Below are positions 44,461-52,362 of a DNA stretch of 64,000 nucleotides, one piece after another. The stretch's first letter is position 1. Every line of letters begins with the position of its first letter. The notes below the pieces were generated by a model, which worked only from the letters and a program-made list of their open reading frames with translations, searched no databases and was not told the origin of the DNA. Source of the stretch: Chlamydiales bacterium (GTDB taxonomy: Bacteria > Chlamydiota > Chlamydiia > Chlamydiales > JAAKFR01); the NCBI GenBank assembly GCA_022601445.1, contig JAJACP010000003.1, positions 62,001 to 126,000 of the forward strand. The letters run 5' to 3'. A program made the position numbers and the translations under genes.

Positions 44461-44954
44461 GAATGGCCATCACTCCCGAAGAGGTGACAATCGAGCAGAT
44501 CCGCGCGGTGTGTGCAGGACCGATTGATGCGCTCCAGTTAAGAAGAAAAAAGTTAGCGGCAAAGCCGTTGTATGCGTTTGCTCAAGAGTGTCGTCAAATC
44601 ACGCACGCAAATGGAGTGAAGCTCATTATGAATGATCGGTTGGATATTGCTTTAAGTGTGAAAGCAGACGGAGTGCATTTGCCTCAGAGAGGGCTTCCCG
44701 CATGTGTTGTGAAAAACGTCTGTCCTGCGCACTTTCTTGTGGGCGTGAGTACGCACACCGATGAGGAAGCAAGAGAAGCGGCGGGCGCAGGGGCTTCCTA
44801 TATCACCTTTTGCGCTCATCAGTTGACTCCTGAGTTAGTGCAGAACATCTCCGTTCCTATTTTGGCATTAGGAAATGTAACCGCAGAATCGATTCCTCAC
44901 TATTTAAATAGAGGCGCTGCTGGGTATGCGGCGATCAGGCTATTTTTTTCATGA
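44457..44954 (+). CDS. ThiE/TenI-like protein (165 aa)
   Basis: A shortened thiamine phosphate synthase-like TIM barrel. It keeps [19 protein letters not shown] and GVHLPQRG but lacks the metal-site HLGQxD form and the full C-terminal phosphate loop of ThiE. This pattern points to TenI, the thiazole tautomerase, instead of a second synthase. The ATG overlaps the thiG stop (ATGA). Confidence 0.8.
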   Translation: MRMAITPEEVTIEQIRAVCAGPIDALQLRRKKLAAKPLYAFAQECRQITHANGVKLIMNDRLDIALSVKADGVHLPQRGLPACVVKNVCPAHFLVGVSTHTDEEAREAAGAGASYITFCAHQLTPELVQNISVPILALGNVTAESIPHYLNRGAAGYAAIRLFFS

Positions 44955-45544
44955 AAGGAATTTACTTGATTACAGACTCTCTCTCGATTCTCGAAAAGGT
45001 GATTCACACGGGAATTGGAGCGGTTCAATTCCGTGACAAAGGGAGTTTAGACTTCACAAAAGTAGAAAAGATGCGACAGCTCTGCGCTCAGCATCATGTG
45101 CCCTTTGTTGTCAACGATCGGGTGGATTTAGCACTTCTTTTAAACGCCGATGGCGTCCATTTAGGGCAAGACGATTTTCCGGTGAGAAAAGCGCGTGAGC
45201 AACTGGGAAAAGAGGTGATTATAGGTGTGACAGCTCCTACGCTAACGAAGATCTTTAAGGCCACTGAAGAGGGAGCTGATTATGTAGGTGTCGGACATTT
45301 TTATCCCTCCTCTACCAAAGAAAAAAAAGGGAGACCCCTCACGCTCGACATGTTAGAGGAGCTATGCCGATACTCTCCTCTTCCTGTGGTGGCAATTGGT
45401 GGAATCCGTTTAGAACATCTTCTCGACATGAAAAAAAGGGGAGCCAAAAGCGTGGCTATCTGTTCAGCGATTGCAGACGCTCTCTCACCAACAAAAACCG
45501 CAATAGACATGGTAAACAGATGGAACGGTACGCACAACAAATAA
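44951..45544 (+). CDS. thiE: Thiamine phosphate synthase (197 aa)
   Basis: TIM-barrel enzyme that joins HMP-PP and thiazole phosphate. Motifs: QFRDKG, VNDRVDLALLLNADGVHLGQDD, YVGVGHFYPSSTKE and VAIGGI. ATGA overlap with the preceding gene. The paralogue upstream is shorter and lacks several of these residues, so this one is the likely synthase. Confidence 0.94.
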   Translation: MKGIYLITDSLSILEKVIHTGIGAVQFRDKGSLDFTKVEKMRQLCAQHHVPFVVNDRVDLALLLNADGVHLGQDDFPVRKAREQLGKEVIIGVTAPTLTKIFKATEEGADYVGVGHFYPSSTKEKKGRPLTLDMLEELCRYSPLPVVAIGGIRLEHLLDMKKRGAKSVAICSAIADALSPTKTAIDMVNRWNGTHNK

Positions 45545-46485
45545 AACTGGCCGGTTTTGGAGAGGAGAAGCAGGAGGTGCTTAAGCGAGGAAAAGTCCTT
45601 GTAGTGGGTGCTGGAGGACTTGGGTGCGCTGTTTTACAAACTCTCACAGCGATGGGCGTGGGAACGTTGGGTATTGCCGACGGAGATAGTGTCTCTTTGA
45701 GTAATCTCTCCAGGCAGGTTCTCTACACTCCCGAGGATGTCGGAAAACCTAAAAACTGTAGTGCGCGTGCACGACTGAGGCAGCAAAATCCCGATGTGCT
45801 GATTGAAACATATGAGTGGCTTACTTCAGAGAATGCACTTAGAACGATTCAATCGTACCAATTGGTGGTGGATGCTTCTGATAATTTTACCACCCGCTAT
45901 CTAATCAATGACGTCTGTGTCTCTTTAGGTCTTCCTTTTGTTGTGGGAGCTGTGGACGCCTTTTCGGGTCACGTCTCTACGTTTAATTGGCAGGGAAGTC
46001 CTACCTACAGAGATCTTTTTCCCACTCTTTGTTACTGTAACAGTTGTGAGGTGCAGGGTGTGTTGGGTGTGCTTCCCAATCTCATCGGGCAGCTCCAAGC
46101 CTTGGAGGTCATCAAGATCATAACGGGTCTTGACACTCCCTTGGCAGGTCAGTTACTATGCTTTGATGGAAAAACTTTCAAGACGGTGACCTATTCAAAA
46201 CAGGAGTTTTCTGTGGTTAAGACCATTGCCTATTCGGAGCTGGAGACACTACATGAGTATCAGCTTGTGGATGTCCGCACAGTAGAGGAGAGAGAGGCAT
46301 TTCATATTGGCGGCATGCACCCTCTGGATATGGACAAGCTCGATCCCAGTAAGCCAATTGTAGTCTATTGCCGAAGAGGGGTGAGAAGTTTGAAAGTGGC
46401 GAAGCAAATTGAAAAAAAATGGCCCGCAAGTGAGGTCTACTCGTTAGAGGGAGGTGTTGAACATTTGAGGCAAAAGTCCGGCTAA
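45520..46485 (+). CDS. thiF: ThiF/MoeB adenylyltransferase fused to a rhodanese domain (321 aa)
   Basis: E1-like fold with the nucleotide loop VVGAGGLGCAVLQ, NLSRQVLYT and the later CxxC-type region reduced to CYCNSCEVQG, so the usual zinc tetrad looks incomplete. After about residue 235 comes a rhodanese domain with active-site loop C284RRGVRS, which could deliver sulfur to ThiS, as in MOCS3-like proteins. The ATG at 45520 lies within thiE. It is the last gene of the operon and its end overlaps the ATPase gene by 42 bp. Confidence 0.9.
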   Translation: MERYAQQIKLAGFGEEKQEVLKRGKVLVVGAGGLGCAVLQTLTAMGVGTLGIADGDSVSLSNLSRQVLYTPEDVGKPKNCSARARLRQQNPDVLIETYEWLTSENALRTIQSYQLVVDASDNFTTRYLINDVCVSLGLPFVVGAVDAFSGHVSTFNWQGSPTYRDLFPTLCYCNSCEVQGVLGVLPNLIGQLQALEVIKIITGLDTPLAGQLLCFDGKTFKTVTYSKQEFSVVKTIAYSELETLHEYQLVDVRTVEEREAFHIGGMHPLDMDKLDPSKPIVVYCRRGVRSLKVAKQIEKKWPASEVYSLEGGVEHLRQKSG

Positions 46486-47766
46486 ATACAAGGGATAATA
46501 CCGCTTTGTGCCTGCACGGGAAAGAGGCCTAGCACTTAAGATGACTTGGTTTTTAGGGTGGTACTTCTCGGTATATTGATGCAGACTTTTGGTTTTGGTC
46601 ACTTTGCCTGCCTTCACTTCAAGGGGAATGACCTCTCCCCCAATTTCAATCAAAAACTCCACTTCTGTGTGCTTTTCTACCCAGGAAAAAAGAGGTTTAT
46701 TCATTGAGCCAAGCAGTTCTTGAGCGACAAAGTTTTCAGCAAAATATCCCTTATAGCTCCCGTAGTCGTAGTCTAGAATGACTTTTGGAGAGAGTCCGCT
46801 CATGGAGCCCAACATCCCAATGTCAAAGAGCAGCAATTTGAATGCATTTTCTTTTGAGTGGGCATACAACGGCACCTCGCCCGAGCCTACAATACTGACC
46901 TTAATGGCAAGGCCTGCAGCGACCAGCCAATCAATTGCAGACGCAAGACGTTGGTAATGGGTAATTCCCGGCACCACTCCTTTAAACTTGAATTTTGCCG
47001 CCCCCCCCTCCATTTGTTTTTCTAATTGTGCGGGAATAGAGCGGAAAACACGGTCGATGTGCATGGCGTTCGTTTTCCCCGCGTGTTTAGCCATATCACC
47101 GAAATAGGCGGCGAGTAAGTTGTCTTGGGTCTCTCTCACCTTGGTAAAGGCCTCATATAGGCTCTCTTTGTGGTCACAGTAAGTTTGAACTGCTTCAGGC
47201 ATGCCCCCAACGATAAAATAGTGCTTGAGCAGGTGCCATAAATGCTCATGAACCAGTTCTGAAATCTGTTGACTCTCCAGAGCTTTTAATGATCTTTCTT
47301 CTCCCATTGCCATGAGAAATTCAACAAATGACATCGGGGATAAATTGAGTAGAAAGACTTTTCCTACAGGAAAGGAGACGGGGCCAAGATGAACGCCCAG
47401 AAGAGAGCCTGCACCACATAAAGCTAAGCTGGGCATATCCTCATAAAAATATTTCAGACTCGTGAGCGCCTTAGGACAGGCTTGGATTTCATCAAAAATG
47501 ACAAGATCATTTTGGATGTCGATCGGAGTATCAAGATAGAAGCTGAGCTCTTCGATAATCCGTTCAGGCTTCAGGTTTTCTTCGAAGAGTTTGAAAAGGT
47601 GGGGTTCTTTTTCAAAATTGACGTAGTGATGCGCAAGAAAATGGCGCGCGCCAAACTCTTTGAGTATGTATGTTTTTCCAACCTGTCTGACTCCGGTTAG
47701 AAGAAGAGGTTTGCGTTTATTTGCCTCTTTCCACCCCACCAGATCTTTTAGAATCAGCCGTTTCAT
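46444..47766 (-). CDS. AAA_14 / DUF4143 ATPase, copy 5 (440 aa)
   Basis: Closest to copy 1 in length and motifs: Walker A GVRQVGKT, Walker B LVIFDEIQA, then GAGSLLGVHLGPVSFPVGKV. The C-terminus has TEVEFLIE followed by LEVKAGK (Glu in place of the usual Asp). AAAGGAT lies directly before the ATG, and TGGACA with TAGAAT at 17-bp spacing may be its promoter. It is convergent with thiF and divergent from the MscS gene; tandem 32-bp repeats lie between. Confidence 0.86.
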   Translation of the reverse strand: MKRLILKDLVGWKEANKRKPLLLTGVRQVGKTYILKEFGARHFLAHHYVNFEKEPHLFKLFEENLKPERIIEELSFYLDTPIDIQNDLVIFDEIQACPKALTSLKYFYEDMPSLALCGAGSLLGVHLGPVSFPVGKVFLLNLSPMSFVEFLMAMGEERSLKALESQQISELVHEHLWHLLKHYFIVGGMPEAVQTYCDHKESLYEAFTKVRETQDNLLAAYFGDMAKHAGKTNAMHIDRVFRSIPAQLEKQMEGGAAKFKFKGVVPGITHYQRLASAIDWLVAAGLAIKVSIVGSGEVPLYAHSKENAFKLLLFDIGMLGSMSGLSPKVILDYDYGSYKGYFAENFVAQELLGSMNKPLFSWVEKHTEVEFLIEIGGEVIPLEVKAGKVTKTKSLHQYTEKYHPKNQVILSARPLSRAGTKRYYPLYLAGLLPQMFNTSL

Positions 47767-47808
47767 ATCCTTTATTCTATGTCATTTTATGCCTCATGTC
47801 CAGAAAAA

Positions 47809-47872
47809 TGACGTTTTCGTCACTTTTTGCTCCTGATTTTTGACAAAATTGTCACTTTTTGCTACTTTTCTG
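47809..47872. repeat. Two tandem 32-bp repeats with palindromic heads
   Basis: Units start at 47809 and 47841, exactly 32 bp apart. Each opens with a TGAC-N6-GTCA palindrome (TGACGTTTTCGTCA, TGACAAAATTGTCA) and continues CTTTTTGCT. A looser third GTCATTTTATGCC lies at 47781 and pairs with AAAATGAC at 47805-47812. The second unit contains a possible MscS -35 (TTGACA at 47840-47845), with TACTTT 17 bp later. The 32-bp phase is the same as for ATPase copy 1, though the sequence differs. Confidence 0.75.
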
Positions 47873-47890
47873 AAAAACAAAGGAGAGAGC

Positions 47891-48946
47891 GTGGAATTGT
47901 TAAAATGTTTGGGGGCGCCGAGCTTGACGGCCTATTTGATCTCTGCAGGCCTGTTTGTCCTGGCCTACATTCTCTACCGTGTTCTCCTCACTTCTTTTCG
48001 CCATCTGTTCAGGCATGATGGAGTGTGGAAGCAGCTTGTGGAGGCTTTTCGTTTTCCCGCTTTGGTGATTTTGCTTGAGATCGCAGCCTTTCTCGCACTG
48101 GGCATTCTAGGAATCAAGGAGCATTACGAAGCGTTTTTCCAGCATGTGATTGTCATCGTGAGTATTGCGACAATTGGATGGCTGTTGATTAATACAACCC
48201 GCTCATTGTATCGCTATTTTTATCAGAAGTATGAAGCTGCAGGAGAAGCAGATGAACACCAAAGGGCTATGATCACCCAAGTTCATTTTCTTTTTCGACT
48301 GATCATCTTTCTGATCTTTGCGGTCACCTTTGCCGCAATCTTGATGACCTTTCCTCGGATTAAAAGTGTAGGAATCGGCATTTTAAGCTCAGCGGGGATT
48401 GCCGGGATCGCGCTCGGTGTCGCGGCCCGTCCGATTCTTCTCAACTTAATGGCCGGTTTCCAAATCGCCATGACCAAAACCATTAAAATTGGAGACGCGG
48501 TCTTTTTAGAGAACGATTTTGCCAGAGTTGAGGCGATCCATCTCACCCATGTAATCGTACGCACCTGGGATTTGCGGCGGCTTGTTTTTCCTATTTCTTA
48601 CTTTATCGATAAGCCGTTCCAAAACTGGGATGCCAAAGATCCCGAGTTGCTGGCAACGGTTTTTCTCCACTGTGACTACTCAGCGCCTGTAGAAGCGATT
48701 CGCCAAAAAATAGAAGAGCTTGTAAAAAGTCACCCCAGCTGGAATCAAAAAGTGTGGAAGATGCACGTCACCAATTGTACTGAACAGACCATGGAGCTAC
48801 GCATTATCATGACGGCCAATGATGCAGCGACTGCATTCGAATTAAAAAGTTTTGTGAGAGAAAAAATCATTGATTTTCTACAGAAAGAGCATCCAACAGC
48901 ACTGCCTTGTGTACGCTATAAGACTGTCACGCAAGAAGTTCTGTAA
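47891..48946 (+). CDS. MscS-family mechanosensitive channel (351 aa)
   Basis: N-terminal hydrophobic segments are followed by the pore-lining helix (SVGIGILSSAGIAGIALGVAARPILLNLMAGFQIA) and the soluble beta domain (IKIGDAVFLEN, TWDLRRLVFPISYF) of MscS-like channels, which release solutes on osmotic downshift. The start GTG at 47891 has AAGGAG five bases upstream. The stop overlaps the convergent hydrolase gene by 20 bp. Confidence 0.88.
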   Translation: MELLKCLGAPSLTAYLISAGLFVLAYILYRVLLTSFRHLFRHDGVWKQLVEAFRFPALVILLEIAAFLALGILGIKEHYEAFFQHVIVIVSIATIGWLLINTTRSLYRYFYQKYEAAGEADEHQRAMITQVHFLFRLIIFLIFAVTFAAILMTFPRIKSVGIGILSSAGIAGIALGVAARPILLNLMAGFQIAMTKTIKIGDAVFLENDFARVEAIHLTHVIVRTWDLRRLVFPISYFIDKPFQNWDAKDPELLATVFLHCDYSAPVEAIRQKIEELVKSHPSWNQKVWKMHVTNCTEQTMELRIIMTANDAATAFELKSFVREKIIDFLQKEHPTALPCVRYKTVTQEVL

Positions 48947-50012
48947 GCTTAGCTTGCAGAGGCTCATAGTACATAGGTTGCGAAAAAGAGTGACTGTTGA
49001 CACCTTCTGCAGTGAGGTGAGTGACCTCTACAGTCTTTCCACTCCCAAGGCCGAGCCTGGGAACAGGATCGCGACTGACAAGATGAACAGCACTTCCACA
49101 TATATGGTCAGGGATGTGCGCGGCCCCGGCTACAACCACCACATGAATCCGCTGGCGCAATTCTGGGTCATATGTACGTAGAGCATTGAACGTGTGCAAA
49201 GCTCCTTGACTATGGCTGATCATGATAAATTTCTGATCATCATTTTGATGGTCCTTGAAAAAGTCGTCCCACATCTCATGTAAGTGCCATACGGGAGCGG
49301 TGCACGTTCCCTCCAGTCCCATACGGCACTCTTTGAGGTCTGAGATCACACCGTGGGTCGCGTTGTGCACACCGTGTACATTATAGCCTCCGACAAGGTG
49401 GGAAACTCTAAGAGCGTTTTTATAGGCTTGAGGGAAGCCATTTAGGATTCCATTGACAATGCCAATGCGCCCTTTAGGCGGCTCCGGAAACCCAAGATCG
49501 AAAAGGGAGCTGGGTGCTCTTGCTGTTTCAAATGTGGTGTTGTAGTCGGTATAGGTTGTAGTCGGTTCTTTCACCTCTTTTCTTTTTTCGGCAACCTCAG
49601 AAAATCGTTCAAAAAACACGTCGGATTTTTTAGGCAGGGCTTTAAGAATCGCGTCGAGAGCTTGCATGGAAACGGATTGGTGCTCGCCATTCATGACTTT
49701 TTGAAGCTCTGGCATCAACTTTTCGTAATGTTCTTCTTGCCTGAGTTTCTTTGTCTCTTTTTTGACGTTCCCCAAAACAGTTCCGGTGACATAGGAGGCG
49801 GCTACCAACTCGAGTCCTATCGGAATGGCAAGAACATGGCAGTGCATCGCTACCCCTAAAACTGCAGGAACGGCAATAAAAAAAATAAGGGGGATTGCCA
49901 CATCCGCTACTTTAAGGGTTGTGGAAGAGGCGCGGGGACTCACACCTCCGCGGATGAGAGGAAGAGGGCGCTCTACCGAGCCTGAATCACCAGCTGAATC
50001 TACAGACACCAT
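48927..50012 (-). CDS. Inc-like membrane protein with alpha/beta-hydrolase domain, DUF687-like (361 aa)
   Basis: Two close hydrophobic segments (about residues 37-80) form an Inc-like hairpin. The C-terminal half has the nucleophile elbow ISHSQGALH (Ser268), as in lipases and esterases, with Asp and His candidates in DPVPR and NSHSF. The overall look resembles the chlamydial DUF687 family from memory. A type III secreted membrane hydrolase acting at the inclusion is a fair inference but unproven. Confidence 0.75.
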   Translation of the reverse strand: MVSVDSAGDSGSVERPLPLIRGGVSPRASSTTLKVADVAIPLIFFIAVPAVLGVAMHCHVLAIPIGLELVAASYVTGTVLGNVKKETKKLRQEEHYEKLMPELQKVMNGEHQSVSMQALDAILKALPKKSDVFFERFSEVAEKRKEVKEPTTTYTDYNTTFETARAPSSLFDLGFPEPPKGRIGIVNGILNGFPQAYKNALRVSHLVGGYNVHGVHNATHGVISDLKECRMGLEGTCTAPVWHLHEMWDDFFKDHQNDDQKFIMISHSQGALHTFNALRTYDPELRQRIHVVVVAGAAHIPDHICGSAVHLVSRDPVPRLGLGSGKTVEVTHLTAEGVNSHSFSQPMYYEPLQAKLTELLA

Positions 50013-50042
50013 AGGTTTAATGTAACAGATTAAAATAATCTT

Positions 50043-51482
50043 TTATACTATAACGTCTTCTTGCTGGCTGAGTTTTTTGATGGTGCGGATCATTTGAGTA
50101 AAAATCCAGAGATGAAAGGGAGTGAGTATCCACCAGTAGAGCATGCCCCAAAGCCCTGAGGGAAAGAAGCGTGCGGTTTGCTCAAGCTTGGTGAGGTTCT
50201 CATCAATGCGGGTGAGGCGAAAGTCTAAGATGGCCTCGCCTGGGAGGCGCATTTCGGCTACAAGTAAAAGACGTTCAGGATAAACAATTTGTTTCACACG
50301 CCAGAAATCAACGGCATCTCCAACTTGCAAGTGAGTTGTATCACGTCTTCCTCTTCTAAGTCCTACGCCTCCAATGAGTTTGTCGAAAGTCCCCCGTATT
50401 TTCCAGAGCCAGGAGGTAGAGTACCACCCTTTTTTCCCGCCGATTCCCGTGACTACTTTCCATACACTCTGTTGGGAGGCTTCGATCATCCGTTCACGGC
50501 GTGCCTTAAAAATGGTGCCCCCGGCCCATTTGGGGTCGTGCCTATCTGCCCATTCGGCTGGAGGCATGATGCCGGCATCGGCCCATGAGGTTTCAGGGTT
50601 GATTTTGTCCATAGCGCGAGAGATCGCCTCTTCATAATCCATCAAGGTTTGTGGAATGAGCTTTTGTATACGTGCGTCTTCACAAATTACCTTGCTGCTC
50701 AACCCTTCCACAAGGGGGCGGCCGAGTTTAGGAGGTAGGGGAGTGACAAGACCGATCCAGTAAGAACTGAGTTTAGGAGAGAGGATGCTCACAGGAATCA
50801 CTTTGCGCAGTGGGAGTTTGGCCACTTTGGCGTAGAGCATCATGAGTTCATGGTAAGTAGTGACTCTAGGCCCCCCAATATCAAAGGTTTGGCCCACTGT
50901 CTCGGGTGCATCGAGGGTGCCGATCAGGTACTCAAGAACATTTTTAACAGCGATTGGTTGGCAAGGCGTGCGTACCCAGGTTGGCGTGACCATAATGGGA
51001 AGGCGATCGGTTAGGTAACGTAAAATTTCAAATGAAGCGCTTCCCGAACCGATTATCATAGCCGCTTGAAAGATCGTGACAGGGATCGAGCTCTGACGGA
51101 GGATCTCCCCCACTTCTCTTCGGGACTGAAGATGTTTGCTCATGTACCCTTTTTCGCTTCCCAGTCCACCCAAGTAAATGATCCGCTCTAGGTCTGTTTT
51201 TTCAGCTGCAGCTACAAAGTTGAGTGCCGCCTCTCGATCGGCCTTGGTAAAATCTTTCTGCTCGCGGATCATCGAGTGAATCAAGTAGTAGGCCACAGTG
51301 CATCCTTGAAGCGCTTTTTCTAGAGAGGGGTAGTCGAGCACATCGGCCTGAATGAGTTCGACATTTGGATCTGTTGCCCATCGCCGTCCTTTGAGTTTGC
51401 TCATGTTTCTTCCCATGGCGCGCACGCGGTATCCCTTGTCTAAAAGACGGGGAACAAGTCTGCCTCCGATGTAGCCTGTCAC
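50043..51482 (-). CDS. NmrA/YbjT-like oxidoreductase fused to DUF2867, start region frameshifted
   Basis: A Rossmann fold begins at TGYIGGRLVPRLL and a DUF2867 domain follows from about residue 330. The frame has no normal start that includes its first strand: the strand LILVTGV is read just upstream of the GTG at 51482, but only TTA, ATT and ATC codons lie before a stop at 51542-51540. A run of seven C (plus-strand G, 51500-51506) lies there. With six, the chain would join GTG 51564 (MLFKKKHVDIVS) and give about 500 aa, the usual length. So phase variation, a sequencing error or real decay are possible. Substrate unknown. Confidence 0.75.
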   Translation of the reverse strand: MTGYIGGRLVPRLLDKGYRVRAMGRNMSKLKGRRWATDPNVELIQADVLDYPSLEKALQGCTVAYYLIHSMIREQKDFTKADREAALNFVAAAEKTDLERIIYLGGLGSEKGYMSKHLQSRREVGEILRQSSIPVTIFQAAMIIGSGSASFEILRYLTDRLPIMVTPTWVRTPCQPIAVKNVLEYLIGTLDAPETVGQTFDIGGPRVTTYHELMMLYAKVAKLPLRKVIPVSILSPKLSSYWIGLVTPLPPKLGRPLVEGLSSKVICEDARIQKLIPQTLMDYEEAISRAMDKINPETSWADAGIMPPAEWADRHDPKWAGGTIFKARRERMIEASQQSVWKVVTGIGGKKGWYSTSWLWKIRGTFDKLIGGVGLRRGRRDTTHLQVGDAVDFWRVKQIVYPERLLLVAEMRLPGEAILDFRLTRIDENLTKLEQTARFFPSGLWGMLYWWILTPFHLWIFTQMIRTIKKLSQQEDVIV

Positions 51483-51599
51483 GCCTGTGACTAAAATAAG
51501 GGGGGGATTGATCTTTAACCTCTTTTTGTGACACGATGTCTACGTGTTTCTTCTTAAATAACACAAATGATTGATCGGGGTCAAAGGAGGGTTACCCAA

Positions 51600-52196
51600 A
51601 TGGCTAAGCTCTATTTTCGCTACGGTTCTGTTGGGAGTGCTAAAACACTCAATCTACTTGCAGTTGCGCACAACTACAGACAGCAAGAAAAACGGATTTT
51701 GCTGATCAAACCGGCACTGGATGTCCGCTTTGGGAAAAATAATATTAAATCCCGCGCCGGTCTTGAGCAAGAGGCTGATATTCTGGTCGATAAAAAAACC
51801 AACCTCCTGCAACTCGATTTTTCGGGGATCGACTGTCTACTGGTCGATGAGGCGCAATTTTTGCCAGCCTCTGTCATTGACCAACTCCGTTCCATCTCCT
51901 ACGAGAGAAATATCCCTGTGATATGCTATGGACTACGGACCGATTTTCGCACGCACCTCTTTGAAGGCTCTCGGCGACTGATGGAGTTGGCTGATTCGAT
52001 CGAGGAGGTCAAATCGACCTGTCACTTCTGCAACAAAAAATCGATCATGAATCTCAAGCATGTGAATGGTAAAGCAACCGTCTCGGGTCCAAGCGTGGAG
52101 CTAGGAGCCGAAGAGAGGTACTTTCCTGCTTGCTACACATGTTATAGTAAACAGATTCAAGAGGCGCAAGAATGCAACTCCATGGCCTTGCTTTAA
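51600..52196 (+). CDS. tdk: Thymidine kinase, type II (198 aa)
   Basis: Phosphorylates thymidine using ATP. P-loop YGSVGSAKT, Walker B LLVDEAQF, and the zinc-lasso cysteines (CHFCNKK, CYTC) are in the order seen in TK1-like enzymes. The P-loop has AKT where GKS/GKT is standard. AGGAGG lies nine bases before the ATG at 51600. It is divergent from the NmrA-like gene. Confidence 0.9.
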   Translation: MAKLYFRYGSVGSAKTLNLLAVAHNYRQQEKRILLIKPALDVRFGKNNIKSRAGLEQEADILVDKKTNLLQLDFSGIDCLLVDEAQFLPASVIDQLRSISYERNIPVICYGLRTDFRTHLFEGSRRLMELADSIEEVKSTCHFCNKKSIMNLKHVNGKATVSGPSVELGAEERYFPACYTCYSKQIQEAQECNSMALL

Positions 52197-52362
52197 GTTG
52201 CTCTTTTTAAAAAGGTTAAGTTTTCATTAATTTCTCCTCTCGGACGCTAAGTATTTATAATTAAATATTTACTTTTCTTTTGCTCTATATTTGAAGGAAA
52301 AGAGATAATAATTATAGGAAGCTTAGTGTCTTAGAGATGCCCTTAGGGCAGAAGGAGGGGTT

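Noticed and set aside
51202-51564. 120-codon frame upstream and within the NmrA-like gene
   Set aside because: Only its first part may be real, as the lost N-terminus of the NmrA-like protein; the rest is the wrong frame of that gene.
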